A stretch of 64,000 nt of DNA from Leptospira fainei serovar Hurstbridge str. BUT 6 (GCF_000306235.2 NZ_AKWZ02000001.1:186001-250000), one strand, 5' to 3'. Counted from the stretch's first letter, positions 1 to 9,616 are shown. The notes: a model not told the origin generated them from the letters alone. Translations and numbers: made by a program.

Positions 1-111
1 ACGAAAGATTGATTTATTAGTTCTTTAGAATTAGCGGGAAGATGGTCAGAAAGATATTTCCGGATAAATGATCATTTTGAATGTTATATTGGATATTGCA
101 CGAACGGACTT

Positions 112-2418
112 CTACTTCGAATAGATCTTATCCTGAATGATTTTAGCCCATTCTTTCGCTTTCAACTGGGAAGACTCGTAACCGAGGTCGTACAATCGCA
201 AATATTCATTCCAATCGAAAGTCGAGAAATCCCGAGCCGGCAACTCGACGAAAAGGTCGGAAGATTCCTTGGTCTTTTTCAGGGAATTTTGGCTGGAAAT
301 AAGCATCGAACGCATAAAGATCTCTCCAATATGCGGAAAATCCAATCTTTGCTCCTTAGGCAATAAATTGTTCATAATGAGTGTCCAGGCAGACGGAGCC
401 GCGCCCGGAAAACGTCCTTCTACCAGCGAACCATAAGCTTGATCTTTTGCCGGTTGCGAGCCCGCTCCCAAATCTACCGATATTAATATGTCCGCTCCTT
501 TCTCCCTTAGCAGAAGTCCCGGGAGATTATCCCATAAACCTCCATCGACATAGAGCGATCCTTCGTCGTAAAAAGGAGGAAAAATACCCGGAATGGACGT
601 ACTCGCCCGAATCGCTTTCCATAATTCTCCCTGATCAAATATTTTCGGTTCGGACTTTGTTAAATTACAAGCCACCGCTAAGAAAGGAATCCATAATGTT
701 TCGATCTTTCTATCGCCGAAAAAATCCTTAACGGCTTTCGAATAGCGCAAGCCGTTTAAAAGTGAAACGAAAGGAATCGTGTAGTCCCTCGTTAACTTAG
801 AATCAATCCAAACCTTCTTTATTAAACGAAGTATTTCAGGGAAATCATATCCCATGGCGAATAAGCCAGCCATAATCGATCCCGCGCTCGTTCCGCCGAT
901 AAGATCCACCGGGATTCCTTGATCGCGAATGCTATGCAAAAAACCCAAATGCGCAAAACCTTTCGCCCCACCGCCGGCCAATGCGATTCCGACCGCTTTC
1001 CCTTCCATACGTCTAGCGACTCGATCGAATTCACCTGCTCTATTTTTTCTTACTATATGTCTTTGGCCCGGAAGTTTTTTGAATAAATCCTCCAAAATTC
1101 GCCAACGGGAATAACCATCCTCTACGTAAAAAACCGTTTCACGAAGAGTCTCATGAAGTCCTCCTCCTTGAAGCACTTTCCAGGCATGACAGTCTTCTTC
1201 CAAAATGCTTCCCGGCTCGACCAGGATAAGAATTCTATCCGCTTGCCGGAGACAGGCCTCCACCCAAAGTGAATCTTCGTGTTCGACTTCGAAAAATACC
1301 TTATCATATTCCCGTTCGAGCCCGTTAAACCAGGAGAGAATTTCTGAAATTCCGAAATTCTCTCCGCGATTTCTTTTCGACCTTTGTTGTTGAACGAATC
1401 TTTCGAATTTATCCTTACTCACTGTAAGCGAACTCCCGAAAGGTTTTAAACTTTTGGATAGCTCTTTTGAAAATTCCTTGAGAGGAAAGCCCTTAGTGAG
1501 CGGAACGAGCGCGATCGTATGCACCTTTCGTCCGAGTTTTACCCCTCCTCGATTTTTCTCATTTAGGCGCCGCGCAATCGTTTCCGTTATGTGAAATAAA
1601 CCTTCGGGAGATCGGGATATGAATTTACGAAAGCCGTCCCGAGATATCCGAATAACTTGTCCGGAACGGAGAGCATAGACAGAGGCAGATCTAGGCTCAC
1701 CTGTAAGCAAGGACATCTCTCCGATGATATCCCCTTTTCCAAATTCGCCTTCGCTAATTCTCTTCCCATTCCCGTCTTCCGTAACAAATCGAAAACGTCC
1801 TGAAACAATTATATATAGGGAATTTCCCGGATCACCTTGACGAATCAGCCGTTCGCCGCCGGGGACATACAACCATTCCAAATAGGATTGCAATTTCGAA
1901 ACTTTGTTACGATCGAAATGAAATAGTATTTCGATACTGGAAAGAAAATCCAAAATTTCTTTCTGGTTAGGTCGTACGATCGCTAAGCGAAAGAATCGGC
2001 GGCTTTTTATTCTAGCGGCAAGCAGTCCCAACCGTTGAGGAAATTTTCTTTCGAGACGATTCCACTCCTGTTTGGATATTGCCGCTAACGTAGAATCGGT
2101 TCTCGTGCGAACGCCAAAAACAGCCTCTTCCCAGTGAAAAAAACTAGGTTCACCAAGATATGCACCCGAACCGATTTCTCTCGTCGAAGAAGCATCGCGA
2201 AAGGAGAATTCCTCGCATACTCCTTCTATTACGAAATATAATTTTGATGAATTCTTACGCGGATCTACGATCGTTTTTCCGGCGGGAATTTTCAGAATCT
2301 CAAACGCCGAAGCAAATGCGCGCAGCTCCGACTCTGTCCATTCCGTAAATAGTTCCGGATTGGCTTGAAGGACGGAGTCGAACCAACGTGGGGGAATTTT
2401 AATCTTCTTAATGGGCAC
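112..2418 (-). CDS. NTE-like patatin phospholipase with two cyclic-nucleotide-binding domains
   Basis: 768 aa. The N-terminal half carries two cNMP-binding (CRP-like) domains at about residues 35-135 and 165-285; the second has the FGKGDIIGEMSLLTGEPRSA-type signature. The C-terminal half is a patatin domain with the GGGAKG oxyanion motif near residue 481, the nucleophile Ser511 in GTSAGS and the dyad Asp625 in VDGG. This is the layout of neuropathy target esterase/PNPLA6-like lysophospholipases, which deacylate (lyso)phospholipids at membranes. The likely start is GTG at 2418; the Shine-Dalgarno is weak. The second cNMP domain keeps the better match to the nucleotide-binding loop, so ligand control of hydrolysis is plausible but inferred. 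The gene stands alone, divergent from the next gene. Confidence 0.9.
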   Translation of the reverse strand: MPIKKIKIPPRWFDSVLQANPELFTEWTESELRAFASAFEILKIPAGKTIVDPRKNSSKLYFVIEGVCEEFSFRDASSTREIGSGAYLGEPSFFHWEEAVFGVRTRTDSTLAAISKQEWNRLERKFPQRLGLLAARIKSRRFFRLAIVRPNQKEILDFLSSIEILFHFDRNKVSKLQSYLEWLYVPGGERLIRQGDPGNSLYIIVSGRFRFVTEDGNGKRISEGEFGKGDIIGEMSLLTGEPRSASVYALRSGQVIRISRDGFRKFISRSPEGLFHITETIARRLNEKNRGGVKLGRKVHTIALVPLTKGFPLKEFSKELSKSLKPFGSSLTVSKDKFERFVQQQRSKRNRGENFGISEILSWFNGLEREYDKVFFEVEHEDSLWVEACLRQADRILILVEPGSILEEDCHAWKVLQGGGLHETLRETVFYVEDGYSRWRILEDLFKKLPGQRHIVRKNRAGEFDRVARRMEGKAVGIALAGGGAKGFAHLGFLHSIRDQGIPVDLIGGTSAGSIMAGLFAMGYDFPEILRLIKKVWIDSKLTRDYTIPFVSLLNGLRYSKAVKDFFGDRKIETLWIPFLAVACNLTKSEPKIFDQGELWKAIRASTSIPGIFPPFYDEGSLYVDGGLWDNLPGLLLREKGADILISVDLGAGSQPAKDQAYGSLVEGRFPGAAPSAWTLIMNNLLPKEQRLDFPHIGEIFMRSMLISSQNSLKKTKESSDLFVELPARDFSTFDWNEYLRLYDLGYESSQLKAKEWAKIIQDKIYSK

Positions 2419-3185
2419 GGATATCTAACACTTTAGAATGATGCATTTACTTGAAATTACCGCTATAGCCTGAACAACCCATAGCTGCGTCGAACAGAAT
2501 TAAAATACATAGCGTCACTTTCAAATCAGCGAACGGAGAACAAAGCGAACATCAATCTGTTCACAAAATCGACCGGAAGAAAGCAAATTTACTGATCAAA
2601 ATAGAATTGAATTTGAAAAATTTCCATCTTCTCCCTACCGAGGAAAGTATTTGCGACGAGGATTTTTCTTTAAAAATCATTATATTTTCTCGGGTTGCCC
2701 GTAAAAGGACCTTCGTTACCGAGGGATTTTTGCCGTCTCATAATCAAAGAAAAGAAGTTCGAAGTGATAAATTTTCCTGGGATCTTCATTCCGATTCGGA
2801 CCCGATTCCAATAAAACCGTTTAAAACCCGTCTCGAAATATAAAAAAAGAACCCCCTTTCAACCAATCCGAAACGAAAAAACTACGCTTAGATTGTTTCG
2901 AATAAAACGCGATACTGCGGGAGGCGATAAGGAGGATTCTAGAAACCAATTAGAAAATCACCGAATTCGGATCCTATCGGATTTCTAACAAAAAATCCCG
3001 CGAGGAAAGTTCAACATTAAATTAATATTCAAGTATCATTAATTGATAGAAATTCACAACTTTAATCAATTGAAATTTATTGAATTAAATATTTTTCATG
3101 TTTTATTTTCAATATTTTAGTAGTTATTTATACTATAATATCTCACTTTTAGAACATTTTTAATTAGAAACTTGGAATTATCGAC
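2419..3185. other. Intergenic region, no supported gene
   Basis: This 767-nt gap lies between two divergent genes. The only open frame of note (2607-2843, plus strand) has no recognisable family and no good ribosome binding site. The last 180 nt before the next gene are very AT-rich and probably contain its promoter. Nothing else was identified. Confidence 0.5.
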
Positions 3186-4757
3186 ATGAGCTCAACTGTA
3201 GAACTGCTTAAAATCGTGACCACAGGCCTCGATTTGCCTTATCTAAACCTTTTTTCGAAAGACAGCTTCAAAAAGGGTGAAAGACCTTACTACGACCCAG
3301 AGGCAGAACATTTATTAATAGCTGCCAGTGACTATTCGAATCTCGAAGGATTGAAGGCCGGAAAAATTCCCTATATCGCAAATACGGAGGGGATGGATAG
3401 AAAGGTTAAAGAAAACATTTTAAACTTAGTGAAAGATCGCTTAATCGCATTAATTCCTAGAATCAGCTTTAATTCGGATTCTAAAGAACTCGGGCAGATC
3501 GTTTATATAATTGCGCTGGATCGCACGAGTCGTCTTGATCCGTTTTCGATTAAAACTCTATTTCTAGAAATCATGAGACGATCCGCATGGTCGATCCGTA
3601 ATTACGAAATTCTCAGACAAACCGAAAGGGACGTACAGCTTCCGAATCTACTCCAAAGTCTCGCGGAAAATACTCCTCCGGCAGAAAGCTCGAAGGTAGA
3701 AGACGCATTGGATAAGTGTTTACGCAAGATTCACGAGATGGGGCTCTGCAGTCCGCAGATGCTCAAAGATTCCAAGATCATCATTCGGAATCTAATCTTC
3801 GAGGACGGATTTTTAGCTCTTACAAAGAATGCAGGTTACGTATACATTCCCGAACAGAACGTCGAAGAGACCTACCAAATAATAGCGGAACTATATTCTA
3901 GCAAAGCGATCAGGACGGTCGTAGATCTGAACCCGCAAGTAGCGTTGGACTTAGTTTCTTTTCGTGAAGAAGTATTGCAGGAAGAAACAAGAATGAGTTC
4001 CGGTAACCTTTCTTATATATATAAGAAAATATACGCGGCAGAATTTCCTAAGTTATCGGCAATTCTTCCGAAGGATACTCCCATAAACGATTTCTTTCGA
4101 ATAGGAGCGTTCATCACGAAAAAATCTCTGACCTATGAAGAATACGAGAGTGACGCGAACGAAAAGGCGAATATTAATAAAATAAAATCCTTAATAAAAA
4201 GCGGAAAGAAACCTCTGGATAAATTTTTAACTTTCTCCCTAGGCACCGATCTTCCATACGACTCCCCTCTCATTATGAATGCCGAAGAGGATAACAGTCT
4301 ACTTAGTTACGTTTATTACGGCGAAGAATTTCCCGAACTCTGCATATGTCGCTCCGATGAATCCACAATCAGAGAGGTAATTCTCGCTTTAGCAGAACGC
4401 TATTCGTTCGGCAATCCGACTAGCTATCGTTTCATTTTATTACTCAATAAATATAAGAAAAAATTACTTTCGGTTTTATCGGATTCCGATGTGCAATCCT
4501 CGTTTTGCAGCATAGCATTTTCATGCATCGCCGATCATTTCCCTTGGTACGTAAGATTATCGTATTTTATCGGCTTCAGAGGCGCCATGCTTTCCAGCAT
4601 ATTGCGAGAGTTAGGAAACATTCAGCATAAACAATTGAATGAACGACTTAAGTTCAAAGAGAAATTGAGCGCCATAAAAACCGATTTGAGAAAGGAATTG
4701 GTCGAGGAAGTACGTAATATGATTTATAGTAACGAACAGTATCCGGAAGGAATCTAA
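3186..4757 (+). CDS. Hypothetical protein (523 aa), no family recognised
   Basis: Soluble, no signal peptide or membrane segment. It is rich in helical, charged sequence, with a Lys/Glu-rich and probably coiled-coil C-terminus (about 480-515). No catalytic motif is visible. Start ATG 3186 follows a weak GGAA box. Base composition matches the neighbours, and the long uninterrupted frame with normal codon use supports a real gene. It stands alone, with long AT-rich DNA before it. I cannot assign a function. Confidence 0.75.
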   Translation: MSSTVELLKIVTTGLDLPYLNLFSKDSFKKGERPYYDPEAEHLLIAASDYSNLEGLKAGKIPYIANTEGMDRKVKENILNLVKDRLIALIPRISFNSDSKELGQIVYIIALDRTSRLDPFSIKTLFLEIMRRSAWSIRNYEILRQTERDVQLPNLLQSLAENTPPAESSKVEDALDKCLRKIHEMGLCSPQMLKDSKIIIRNLIFEDGFLALTKNAGYVYIPEQNVEETYQIIAELYSSKAIRTVVDLNPQVALDLVSFREEVLQEETRMSSGNLSYIYKKIYAAEFPKLSAILPKDTPINDFFRIGAFITKKSLTYEEYESDANEKANINKIKSLIKSGKKPLDKFLTFSLGTDLPYDSPLIMNAEEDNSLLSYVYYGEEFPELCICRSDESTIREVILALAERYSFGNPTSYRFILLLNKYKKKLLSVLSDSDVQSSFCSIAFSCIADHFPWYVRLSYFIGFRGAMLSSILRELGNIQHKQLNERLKFKEKLSAIKTDLRKELVEEVRNMIYSNEQYPEGI

Positions 4758-5250
4758 TAGATCCTTTCAATTTTCATTACGACTTCATAAGCGTTTCCTT
4801 TAAATACGGAGGCTATCGATTCAATTCAATTTCCTTGAATAAAGAAAGAAGGCTCTATTTAGGAATGGCGACTTTCGCATCCGGCACCATCCACAGATTC
4901 GGTTTTGTCGGTTTCTTATCGACGAACGGATTCAGACGCCTTAACTTATTAATTCCTCTCTTAAGGCTTACGCAGAGGGTTTAGATAAGCCAATCGATTT
5001 TTGTCGGAATCACGATCGTTGGCAGTCTATCGCTTAAGAAATGGTCGATGCCTAAACCACCGCTGAATTTGCCGATTTAATTCCATTAATTATCCTAACT
5101 TCCCGATTGCATCCCGAAACTTATCGGTTTATGTAACGTAGTTTTCAAACAGAAACCTAGGATATCCGGGAAACAACGGTCGCTTCAAGAATCGAGTTTT
5201 TTATTTTCTAACATTAAAATCGACGAGGGCTAAAAGTACTTGCAAAATTC
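4758..5250. other. Intergenic region before the ArsR operon
   Basis: About 490 nt without an intact gene. It holds the possible minus-strand gene remnant listed separately. A TTGCAA element at 5240-5245 is a candidate -35 box for the ArsR gene. No terminator for the upstream gene was recognised. Confidence 0.5.
4855..5065 (-). pseudogene. Possible degenerate SRAP/YedK-like (HMCES) C-terminal remnant
   Basis: On the minus strand one frame reads HFLSDRLPTIVIPTKIDWLI then stop (4981), which resembles the H-D-R-x-P-V-I-L...WL segment of SOS-response-associated peptidases. Another frame shortly after reads LRRLNPFVDKKP then NLWMVPDAKVAIPK and stop at 4855, similar to the closing Pro-Val-Ser segment of that family. 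The two pieces are in family order but interrupted by stops. This is recognition by eye on short segments, so it is tentative. Confidence 0.3.
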
Positions 5251-5278
5251 TATTATATATCCATATGGTTATATAATA
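5251..5278. promoter_or_regulatory. 28-bp near-perfect palindrome at the ArsR start (operator candidate)
   Basis: The central 18 bp read TATATCCATATGGTTATA, and the flanks TATTA and TAATA extend the symmetry, so 13 of 14 base pairs are symmetric. It ends one base before the ATG of the ArsR gene, which therefore has no room for a normal Shine-Dalgarno. ArsR/SmtB regulators typically bind imperfect AT-rich palindromes overlapping their own promoter, so autorepression is likely. Confidence 0.65.
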
Positions 5279-5279
5279 T

Positions 5280-5642
5280 ATGATTTATTCAACAGGCATT
5301 TCCGACCGGCTTAATCTCACATTCGCGGCCCTGTCCGACCCCACCCGAAGAGCTATTCTTACTCGCCTTGCTTCGGGAGACACGACGGTTACAGACCTAG
5401 CCAAGCCATTTGCAATCAGCCAGCCTGCAATTTCCAAACACTTAAAAGTATTGGAACAGGCGGGTTTAATTTCAAGAAGTCAGGATGCGCAGAGACGTCC
5501 TCGCCGAATACAGGCACAACCGTTGGCCGAAGCTTGCCAATGGTTGGAAAATTATCGAAAGTTTTGGGAGGGCAGTTTTGAACGACTCGACACATTATTG
5601 GAGGAGCTAAACTCCTATCGCACGGAAAAAGAAATCGAATAA
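5280..5642 (+). CDS. ArsR-family winged-helix transcriptional regulator
   Basis: 120 aa. The segment FAALSDPTRRAILTRLASGD and the recognition helix ISQPAISKHLKVLEQAGLI are typical of ArsR regulators. The C-terminus (WLENYRKFWEGSFERLDTLL) matches the subfamily that is paired with SRPBCC/AHSA1 proteins; no metal-binding Cys motif is visible. Start ATG 5280 abuts the palindrome at 5251-5278 and has no ribosome binding site, so a leaderless or near-leaderless transcript is likely. It is the first gene of a three-gene operon. Confidence 0.9.
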   Translation: MIYSTGISDRLNLTFAALSDPTRRAILTRLASGDTTVTDLAKPFAISQPAISKHLKVLEQAGLISRSQDAQRRPRRIQAQPLAEACQWLENYRKFWEGSFERLDTLLEELNSYRTEKEIE

Positions 5643-5671
5643 AAGCGTAAAATATATTCAGGAGATATAAA

Positions 5672-6175
5672 ATGAAGAATACGGGAAATTTGAAGATAAC
5701 GGCAAAGAGTGAATTGGAAATCGTGATCACCCGCGAATTCAACGCCTCACCCTCCTTGGTTTTTGAGGCATTTACGAAACCGGATTTAGTGAAACGTTGG
5801 CTGACTGGACCTCCCGGATGGGTGCTTGAAATCTGCGAAATCGATTTGAAGACCGGAGGCAAATACCGTTACGTTTGGCAAAGCGAAAACGGAACATCAA
5901 TGGGGATGGGGGGAATTTATCGGGAAGTTAAATCTCCGGAACGAATCGTTCATACCGAAAAGTTTGACGAAGCATGGTATCCAGGCGAGTCAGTAATAAC
6001 CACACTTTTAACGGAGAACTCGGGAAGAACTATTGTTACATCAACGATGCTCTACATTTCGACTGAAGCTCGAGACGCGGTGATTCATTCTCCGATGGAA
6101 AAAGGACTCGCTCCAAGTTACGATAGGCTGGACGAAATTTTGGAATCTGCAAAGGCACAGGAAGCAGTAAAATGA
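5672..6175 (+). CDS. SRPBCC / AHSA1 domain protein
   Basis: 167 aa. A START-like fold of the AHSA1 type covers about residues 15-160: the N-terminal strand EIVITREFNASPSLVFEAFT, then KPDLVKRWLTGPPGW and the DLKTGGKYRYVW turn. These proteins bind small hydrophobic ligands and are very commonly encoded next to ArsR regulators. ATG 5672 is preceded by AGGAGATATAAA. The stop overlaps the next start by 4 nt (ATGA), so translation is probably coupled. The ligand cannot be read from sequence. Confidence 0.9.
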   Translation: MKNTGNLKITAKSELEIVITREFNASPSLVFEAFTKPDLVKRWLTGPPGWVLEICEIDLKTGGKYRYVWQSENGTSMGMGGIYREVKSPERIVHTEKFDEAWYPGESVITTLLTENSGRTIVTSTMLYISTEARDAVIHSPMEKGLAPSYDRLDEILESAKAQEAVK

Positions 6176-6600
6176 CATCTCAATCGGAAAAAACGAATGC
6201 GGCTTCGAGATTCATTTTGCAAAGCATTTGGTCCGTACTTCTTGGATTCGTGGCTGTCTTTGTCCTTTCTCTCGGCACCGATCAAATATTACATATTTTA
6301 GACGTATATCCACCCTGGGGGGAACCGATGTATGATCCAAGCTTAAACGCATTGGCACTTTCGTATCGAATCGTCTATACGATTTTAGGAGGCTATATTA
6401 CCGCTAAGTTTGCCCCCGAAAACCCTATGCGACATGTGATAATACTCGGAGGAATTGGAATCTTTTTTAGTTCGCTTGGTGCGATTGTGACAGTTACCCA
6501 GCACGATCTAGGCCCCGCTTGGTATCCGATATCACTTGTGATAACGGCTTTGCCTTGCACCTGGTTGGGTGGAATAATAGAGAGCCGCCTTAATACATAA
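6172..6600 (+). CDS. Small membrane protein (four predicted helices)
   Basis: 142 aa with hydrophobic segments near residues 15-40, 65-80, 88-110 and 118-138. It overlaps the upstream SRPBCC gene by four bases, which suggests a shared role, possibly as a membrane partner of the ArsR/SRPBCC pair. No family was recognised beyond a general integral membrane protein. A strong hairpin terminator follows directly. Confidence 0.8.
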   Translation: MTSQSEKTNAASRFILQSIWSVLLGFVAVFVLSLGTDQILHILDVYPPWGEPMYDPSLNALALSYRIVYTILGGYITAKFAPENPMRHVIILGGIGIFFSSLGAIVTVTQHDLGPAWYPISLVITALPCTWLGGIIESRLNT

Positions 6601-6625
6601 AGGATGCGTATTGCGCATCCTTTTC
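6599..6625 (+). terminator. Rho-independent terminator
   Basis: A 10-bp stem AAAGGATGCG / CGCATCCTTT with a 5-nt loop and short T run begins at the last bases of the upstream stop codon. It ends the ArsR operon and may also work weakly in the other direction for the convergent lipoprotein gene. Confidence 0.8.
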
Positions 6626-6657
6626 TAACTTTAGGAAAATTATAACCTTTAAGTAAC

Positions 6658-7041
6658 CTAAAGAATCGTAGCGTCGGCTTTCAATTTGGAGCAATCGCTG
6701 CTTGTAAGAACTGTGGTAGACGCATCCAGTACTAACAAACCGATAGTTTGAACGTCCTTTATGCATTTATCAACGTCCGTTTTTTTATAATATTTACCGT
6801 CCTCGATATTCGAGAAAATTTCGGCAAGAAAGGCATCTATCATGGCAATCTGACCCGCATACTTCGACGTAGACGGAGTCGAGCCGTAGTAAAGAAAGTC
6901 GGAAGTGAACGCTGCGTCGTGTATTTTCTTCTTAGCCTCAGAACCCTTATAACTTCCACTTAACCCTGTCATATCCAGGACAATGCAATTCGAAAGTGCA
7001 AATGCCAAACTTAAAATTATAAATGATATTATCTTTTTCAT
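6658..7041 (-). CDS. Small lipoprotein of a leptospiral type
   Basis: 127 aa. Signal peptide MKKIISFIILSLAFALSNC with lipobox LSNC, so Cys19 would be lipidated after cleavage. The mature part is small and mostly helical, with two further cysteines (in DKCIK and SDCSK) that could pair. It resembles a family of short leptospiral lipoproteins of unknown role. ATG 7041 is preceded by AAAGGAAAAGAT. A TTTTGTCAAAAT element lies upstream near 7072-7083. Confidence 0.8.
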   Translation of the reverse strand: MKKIISFIILSLAFALSNCIVLDMTGLSGSYKGSEAKKKIHDAAFTSDFLYYGSTPSTSKYAGQIAMIDAFLAEIFSNIEDGKYYKKTDVDKCIKDVQTIGLLVLDASTTVLTSSDCSKLKADATIL

Positions 7042-7299
7042 ATCTTTTCCTTTGATGTAATATTAAAACCATTTTGTCAAAATAATATTATTATATCAAT
7101 ATTTTTATCATTTTGTATAATTATTTCTTTCGGTTCGCGCGAACGAGCTACGATCGTAATCTCAGAATAATTTATATTTTGTTAATATATTTTTAAACGG
7201 TCGAAAGGGATTCTTCGACTCGATCGAATTTATTATTTCTTTAATGAATTTTTGTACGAAGGCTACTAGAAGATACTAAGAATCGGATTACTCTATGTC

Positions 7300-7752
7300 T
7301 CAACTCTCTCGAGGCGACTTGAATTCCGAGTAAGCTTTTCCATTTTCAAAAATCTTCGCCGGTTCCGAACTCTTTCTAAAAAAACGAAAATCAATTTCAA
7401 TTTCGATCATTCCGTCGATCGTTAGATAAATAATCCATCCGTGAACGGTTCGAGCAATTCCGGTATGTTTTTCAATCCTCGTCTTTGGCGCTTCATAAAC
7501 TTTAGTAACAATGACTATTTGGTTCTTTGGAATTCTAAAGCCGGCAACTGTTTCATATTGTCTCAATATATCCCCGACTTTGAAGGATCTCCAATTGGAT
7601 GCCGAAATATCCTCAAATGCTCGAAGCGTCCGAATATTAATCTCCGTTAGAGCGAGAGCCGAATCGAATTTTGGAGTTGCGGTTTCGATACGTTCCGAAG
7701 AGAGCAACGATTGGATTTTCTTCCAAAATTCCGAACTAAGATTCTTTTTCAT
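7300..7752 (-). CDS. Hypothetical protein, second gene of an overlapping pair
   Basis: About 150 aa. The ATG at 7752 (MKKNLSSEFW) has AAAGG five bases upstream and is preferred over the in-frame codon at 7767. The gene overlaps the 3' end of the upstream gene by 17 nt, so translational coupling is likely. The C-terminal half is beta-rich (IVIVTKVYEAPKTRIEKHTG, then GWIIYLTIDGMIEIEIDFRF). No family was recognised. Confidence 0.6.
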   Translation of the reverse strand: MKKNLSSEFWKKIQSLLSSERIETATPKFDSALALTEINIRTLRAFEDISASNWRSFKVGDILRQYETVAGFRIPKNQIVIVTKVYEAPKTRIEKHTGIARTVHGWIIYLTIDGMIEIEIDFRFFRKSSEPAKIFENGKAYSEFKSPRES

Positions 7753-8200
7753 AAATGCCTTTGACATTCTTAAAAAATGATAGGGCTTTTCGCGCTAATG
7801 AAAGCTCGGTTCTCAAATTCGCGGATTCCCATCGCAAGGAACTCATTTCATCCTTCAAGGAAGAAATTTCCCTTAATTGTTCCATCACTTGAGAACGCAG
7901 CCAATTTATCTGTTGATTTTGCAATCTTACTTTAACCAGTAATCTATAAATGAAGATATTATTCTTTAAGACTCTAGATGTTCTCTGTCGGGTCGTAAAG
8001 TTGAGAGTTTTATCCCGAATCGTCAGAATTTTACGTAAAGCCTGTACTTGAGATATGTTTCCCAATTGCTCTTCGAAATACTCCACATTATACCATTTCG
8101 CAAAATACATACGATTAATATATCGAGTCCACTTTCTCTCTCTTTCCGTTTCAAAAGCCGGATTTCTCCACACTACGGCTATTAAATGCCCATAGCTCAC
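7736..8200 (-). CDS. Hypothetical protein with C-terminal coiled coil
   Basis: 154 aa, start GTG 8200 (MSYGHLIAVVW). Residues about 85-140 (QNQQINWLRSQVMEQLREI onward) form a likely coiled coil. It is basic in its N-terminal half (WRNPAFETERERKWTRYINR). No family was recognised. It overlaps the next gene, with which it probably forms an operon. Confidence 0.6.
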   Translation of the reverse strand: MSYGHLIAVVWRNPAFETERERKWTRYINRMYFAKWYNVEYFEEQLGNISQVQALRKILTIRDKTLNFTTRQRTSRVLKNNIFIYRLLVKVRLQNQQINWLRSQVMEQLREISSLKDEMSSLRWESANLRTELSLARKALSFFKNVKGIYEKES

Positions 8201-8548
8201 TTATCAGGCCGTTTTCCTTAATAATCATGATTAAAAAACATTTTAACATTTATCAACAATTAATTTTATCAAAATGTATAAATAGCCACAAAATTATTCA
8301 TGCGAGCTTATTCATGATCCGCAATTTTCCGGGTATAAAAGTCCGAAACAGGCGATGCATTTCTAGCGGAGTATCGATTTTCTGCGAATTAAAAAGAATT
8401 TCCAGCTTCATGATCAATTATCCTGCTATAGTAAAAGGACTTAAATACGCAATCCTTCCCTATCGAAGCCCCCCAGGAGCGCGGGAAAAGCAGCTTAGAG
8501 CTTCGAATCTAATCTTCGTCGAGCCGATATTAAAGGCCGGTTCCGGTT
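8201..8548. other. Intergenic region with promoter-like AT-rich block
   Basis: No supported gene. The first 90 nt are AT-rich and contain TTTTATCAAAATGTATAAAT near 8266-8285, which resembles elements upstream of the lipoprotein gene at 7041 and of the XRE gene at 9661. An open plus-strand frame at 8227-8628 runs into the opposite-strand gene and looks spurious. Confidence 0.45.
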
Positions 8549-9475
8549 CTAACTTAAAAAAAGGTCAGTTACCTTCTTGGCATATTTTCGAACCTGACTG
8601 GAAACACCTCGCTCCTTGCTATAAGTGACTTCCAAAAGCATTTCCGCTTGCAAAGCGTAGATTTCCTCCCTTCTCTTAATTTCAAATTGATCGCAAATTT
8701 CCTTGAACGCTTTCGGATCCATTGTGTTTAATAGATATCGATTAATTGACACGATTGCAGATGATAGTCGTGGATTACGGAAATCATACTTGAAGTCGGC
8801 CAATTCTATATTGAATAATCTATATTTAGTGATCGGAATCCAAGCAAACCAAAGGAAAGCGATGATCCCTAAAACGGCCATTGACGTTAAGGAAATTCCA
8901 TACAACGGAAGTACTATTACAAAAATAGCGGATACGACTCCGCCAAGCATAACGCCGGCAAATAAATAAATGGAATGCAATCTAACGAAGTAATTTCCCT
9001 TGAAAATATTTCGCGCAAGTATAGCCGCGCTAGCGAAGATTGAAATATAAATATATGCGCAAGCAGGATAATAAAGAGATCCTGGGTGGAAAACTTTCGC
9101 ACCGCTCAGCATTTGGTAAGGACCGACTATCCCTTTAAGTGCGTACCAAGAAAAATATAGAATCGCAATCCCGTGAAATGCAGTCAGTAAATATGGGGGC
9201 CATATTAACGAATACGGTCTCGTGTAATTAAAAATGATGTACGTTAACAATATCGGAATACAGATGATTGGAATCGGAATTACGTTTACAAGAATGGTTT
9301 GAGCCGCTGTCGGGAAAGGAATTTCGCTTAATGCTAGAAGCGCACACCAGACAGCCAATAAAAACGTAAGAACCGAAAAAGACAAACTTAGTAAATTTCT
9401 TTCTGACCATCTGTAAAAATAAAACGCCGATATGGATAGCAGGATAAAAGTAAAAATCGCTAAGGTTGCCTCCAT
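8549..9475 (-). CDS. Seven/eight-TM membrane protein with cytoplasmic tail, paralog 1
   Basis: 308 aa from ATG 9475, which has GGAGAG five bases upstream. About seven hydrophobic segments fill residues 1-220, resembling the N-terminal 7TM sensor region found on some histidine kinases but with no kinase attached. A roughly 90-aa cytoplasmic tail follows, with the conserved NRYLLNTMDPKAFKEICDQF and EEIYALQAEMLLEVTYSKE segments. It is clearly homologous to the protein at 10081-11001 through its whole length. The two copies flank an XRE regulator. Confidence 0.8.
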   Translation of the reverse strand: MEATLAIFTFILLSISAFYFYRWSERNLLSLSFSVLTFLLAVWCALLALSEIPFPTAAQTILVNVIPIPIICIPILLTYIIFNYTRPYSLIWPPYLLTAFHGIAILYFSWYALKGIVGPYQMLSGAKVFHPGSLYYPACAYIYISIFASAAILARNIFKGNYFVRLHSIYLFAGVMLGGVVSAIFVIVLPLYGISLTSMAVLGIIAFLWFAWIPITKYRLFNIELADFKYDFRNPRLSSAIVSINRYLLNTMDPKAFKEICDQFEIKRREEIYALQAEMLLEVTYSKERGVSSQVRKYAKKVTDLFLS

Positions 9476-9616
9476 TTCAACTCTCCAGGACTCTACGGGC
9501 AAACTTGAACTCTTTGAAACTTAGAGGACCGAACGTTTTTAAGTTGCCGGACTGAATTAGAACATTTTCTATCATTAATTTGCTTGAAATTGACATATAT
9601 ATATTTTCAAATATGT

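Noticed and set aside
2607..2843. Open plus-strand frame of 78 codons in the first long gap
   Set aside because: No ribosome binding site, no family and no typical composition; kept only as part of the intergenic description.
5416..5862. Long open frame on the minus strand across the ArsR and SRPBCC genes
   Set aside because: It is antisense to two genes with clear family motifs and has no resemblance of its own.
8227..8628. Open plus-strand frame of 133 codons
   Set aside because: It runs about 80 nt into the well-supported membrane-protein gene on the other strand, has no recognisable family and lies in an AT-rich promoter region.
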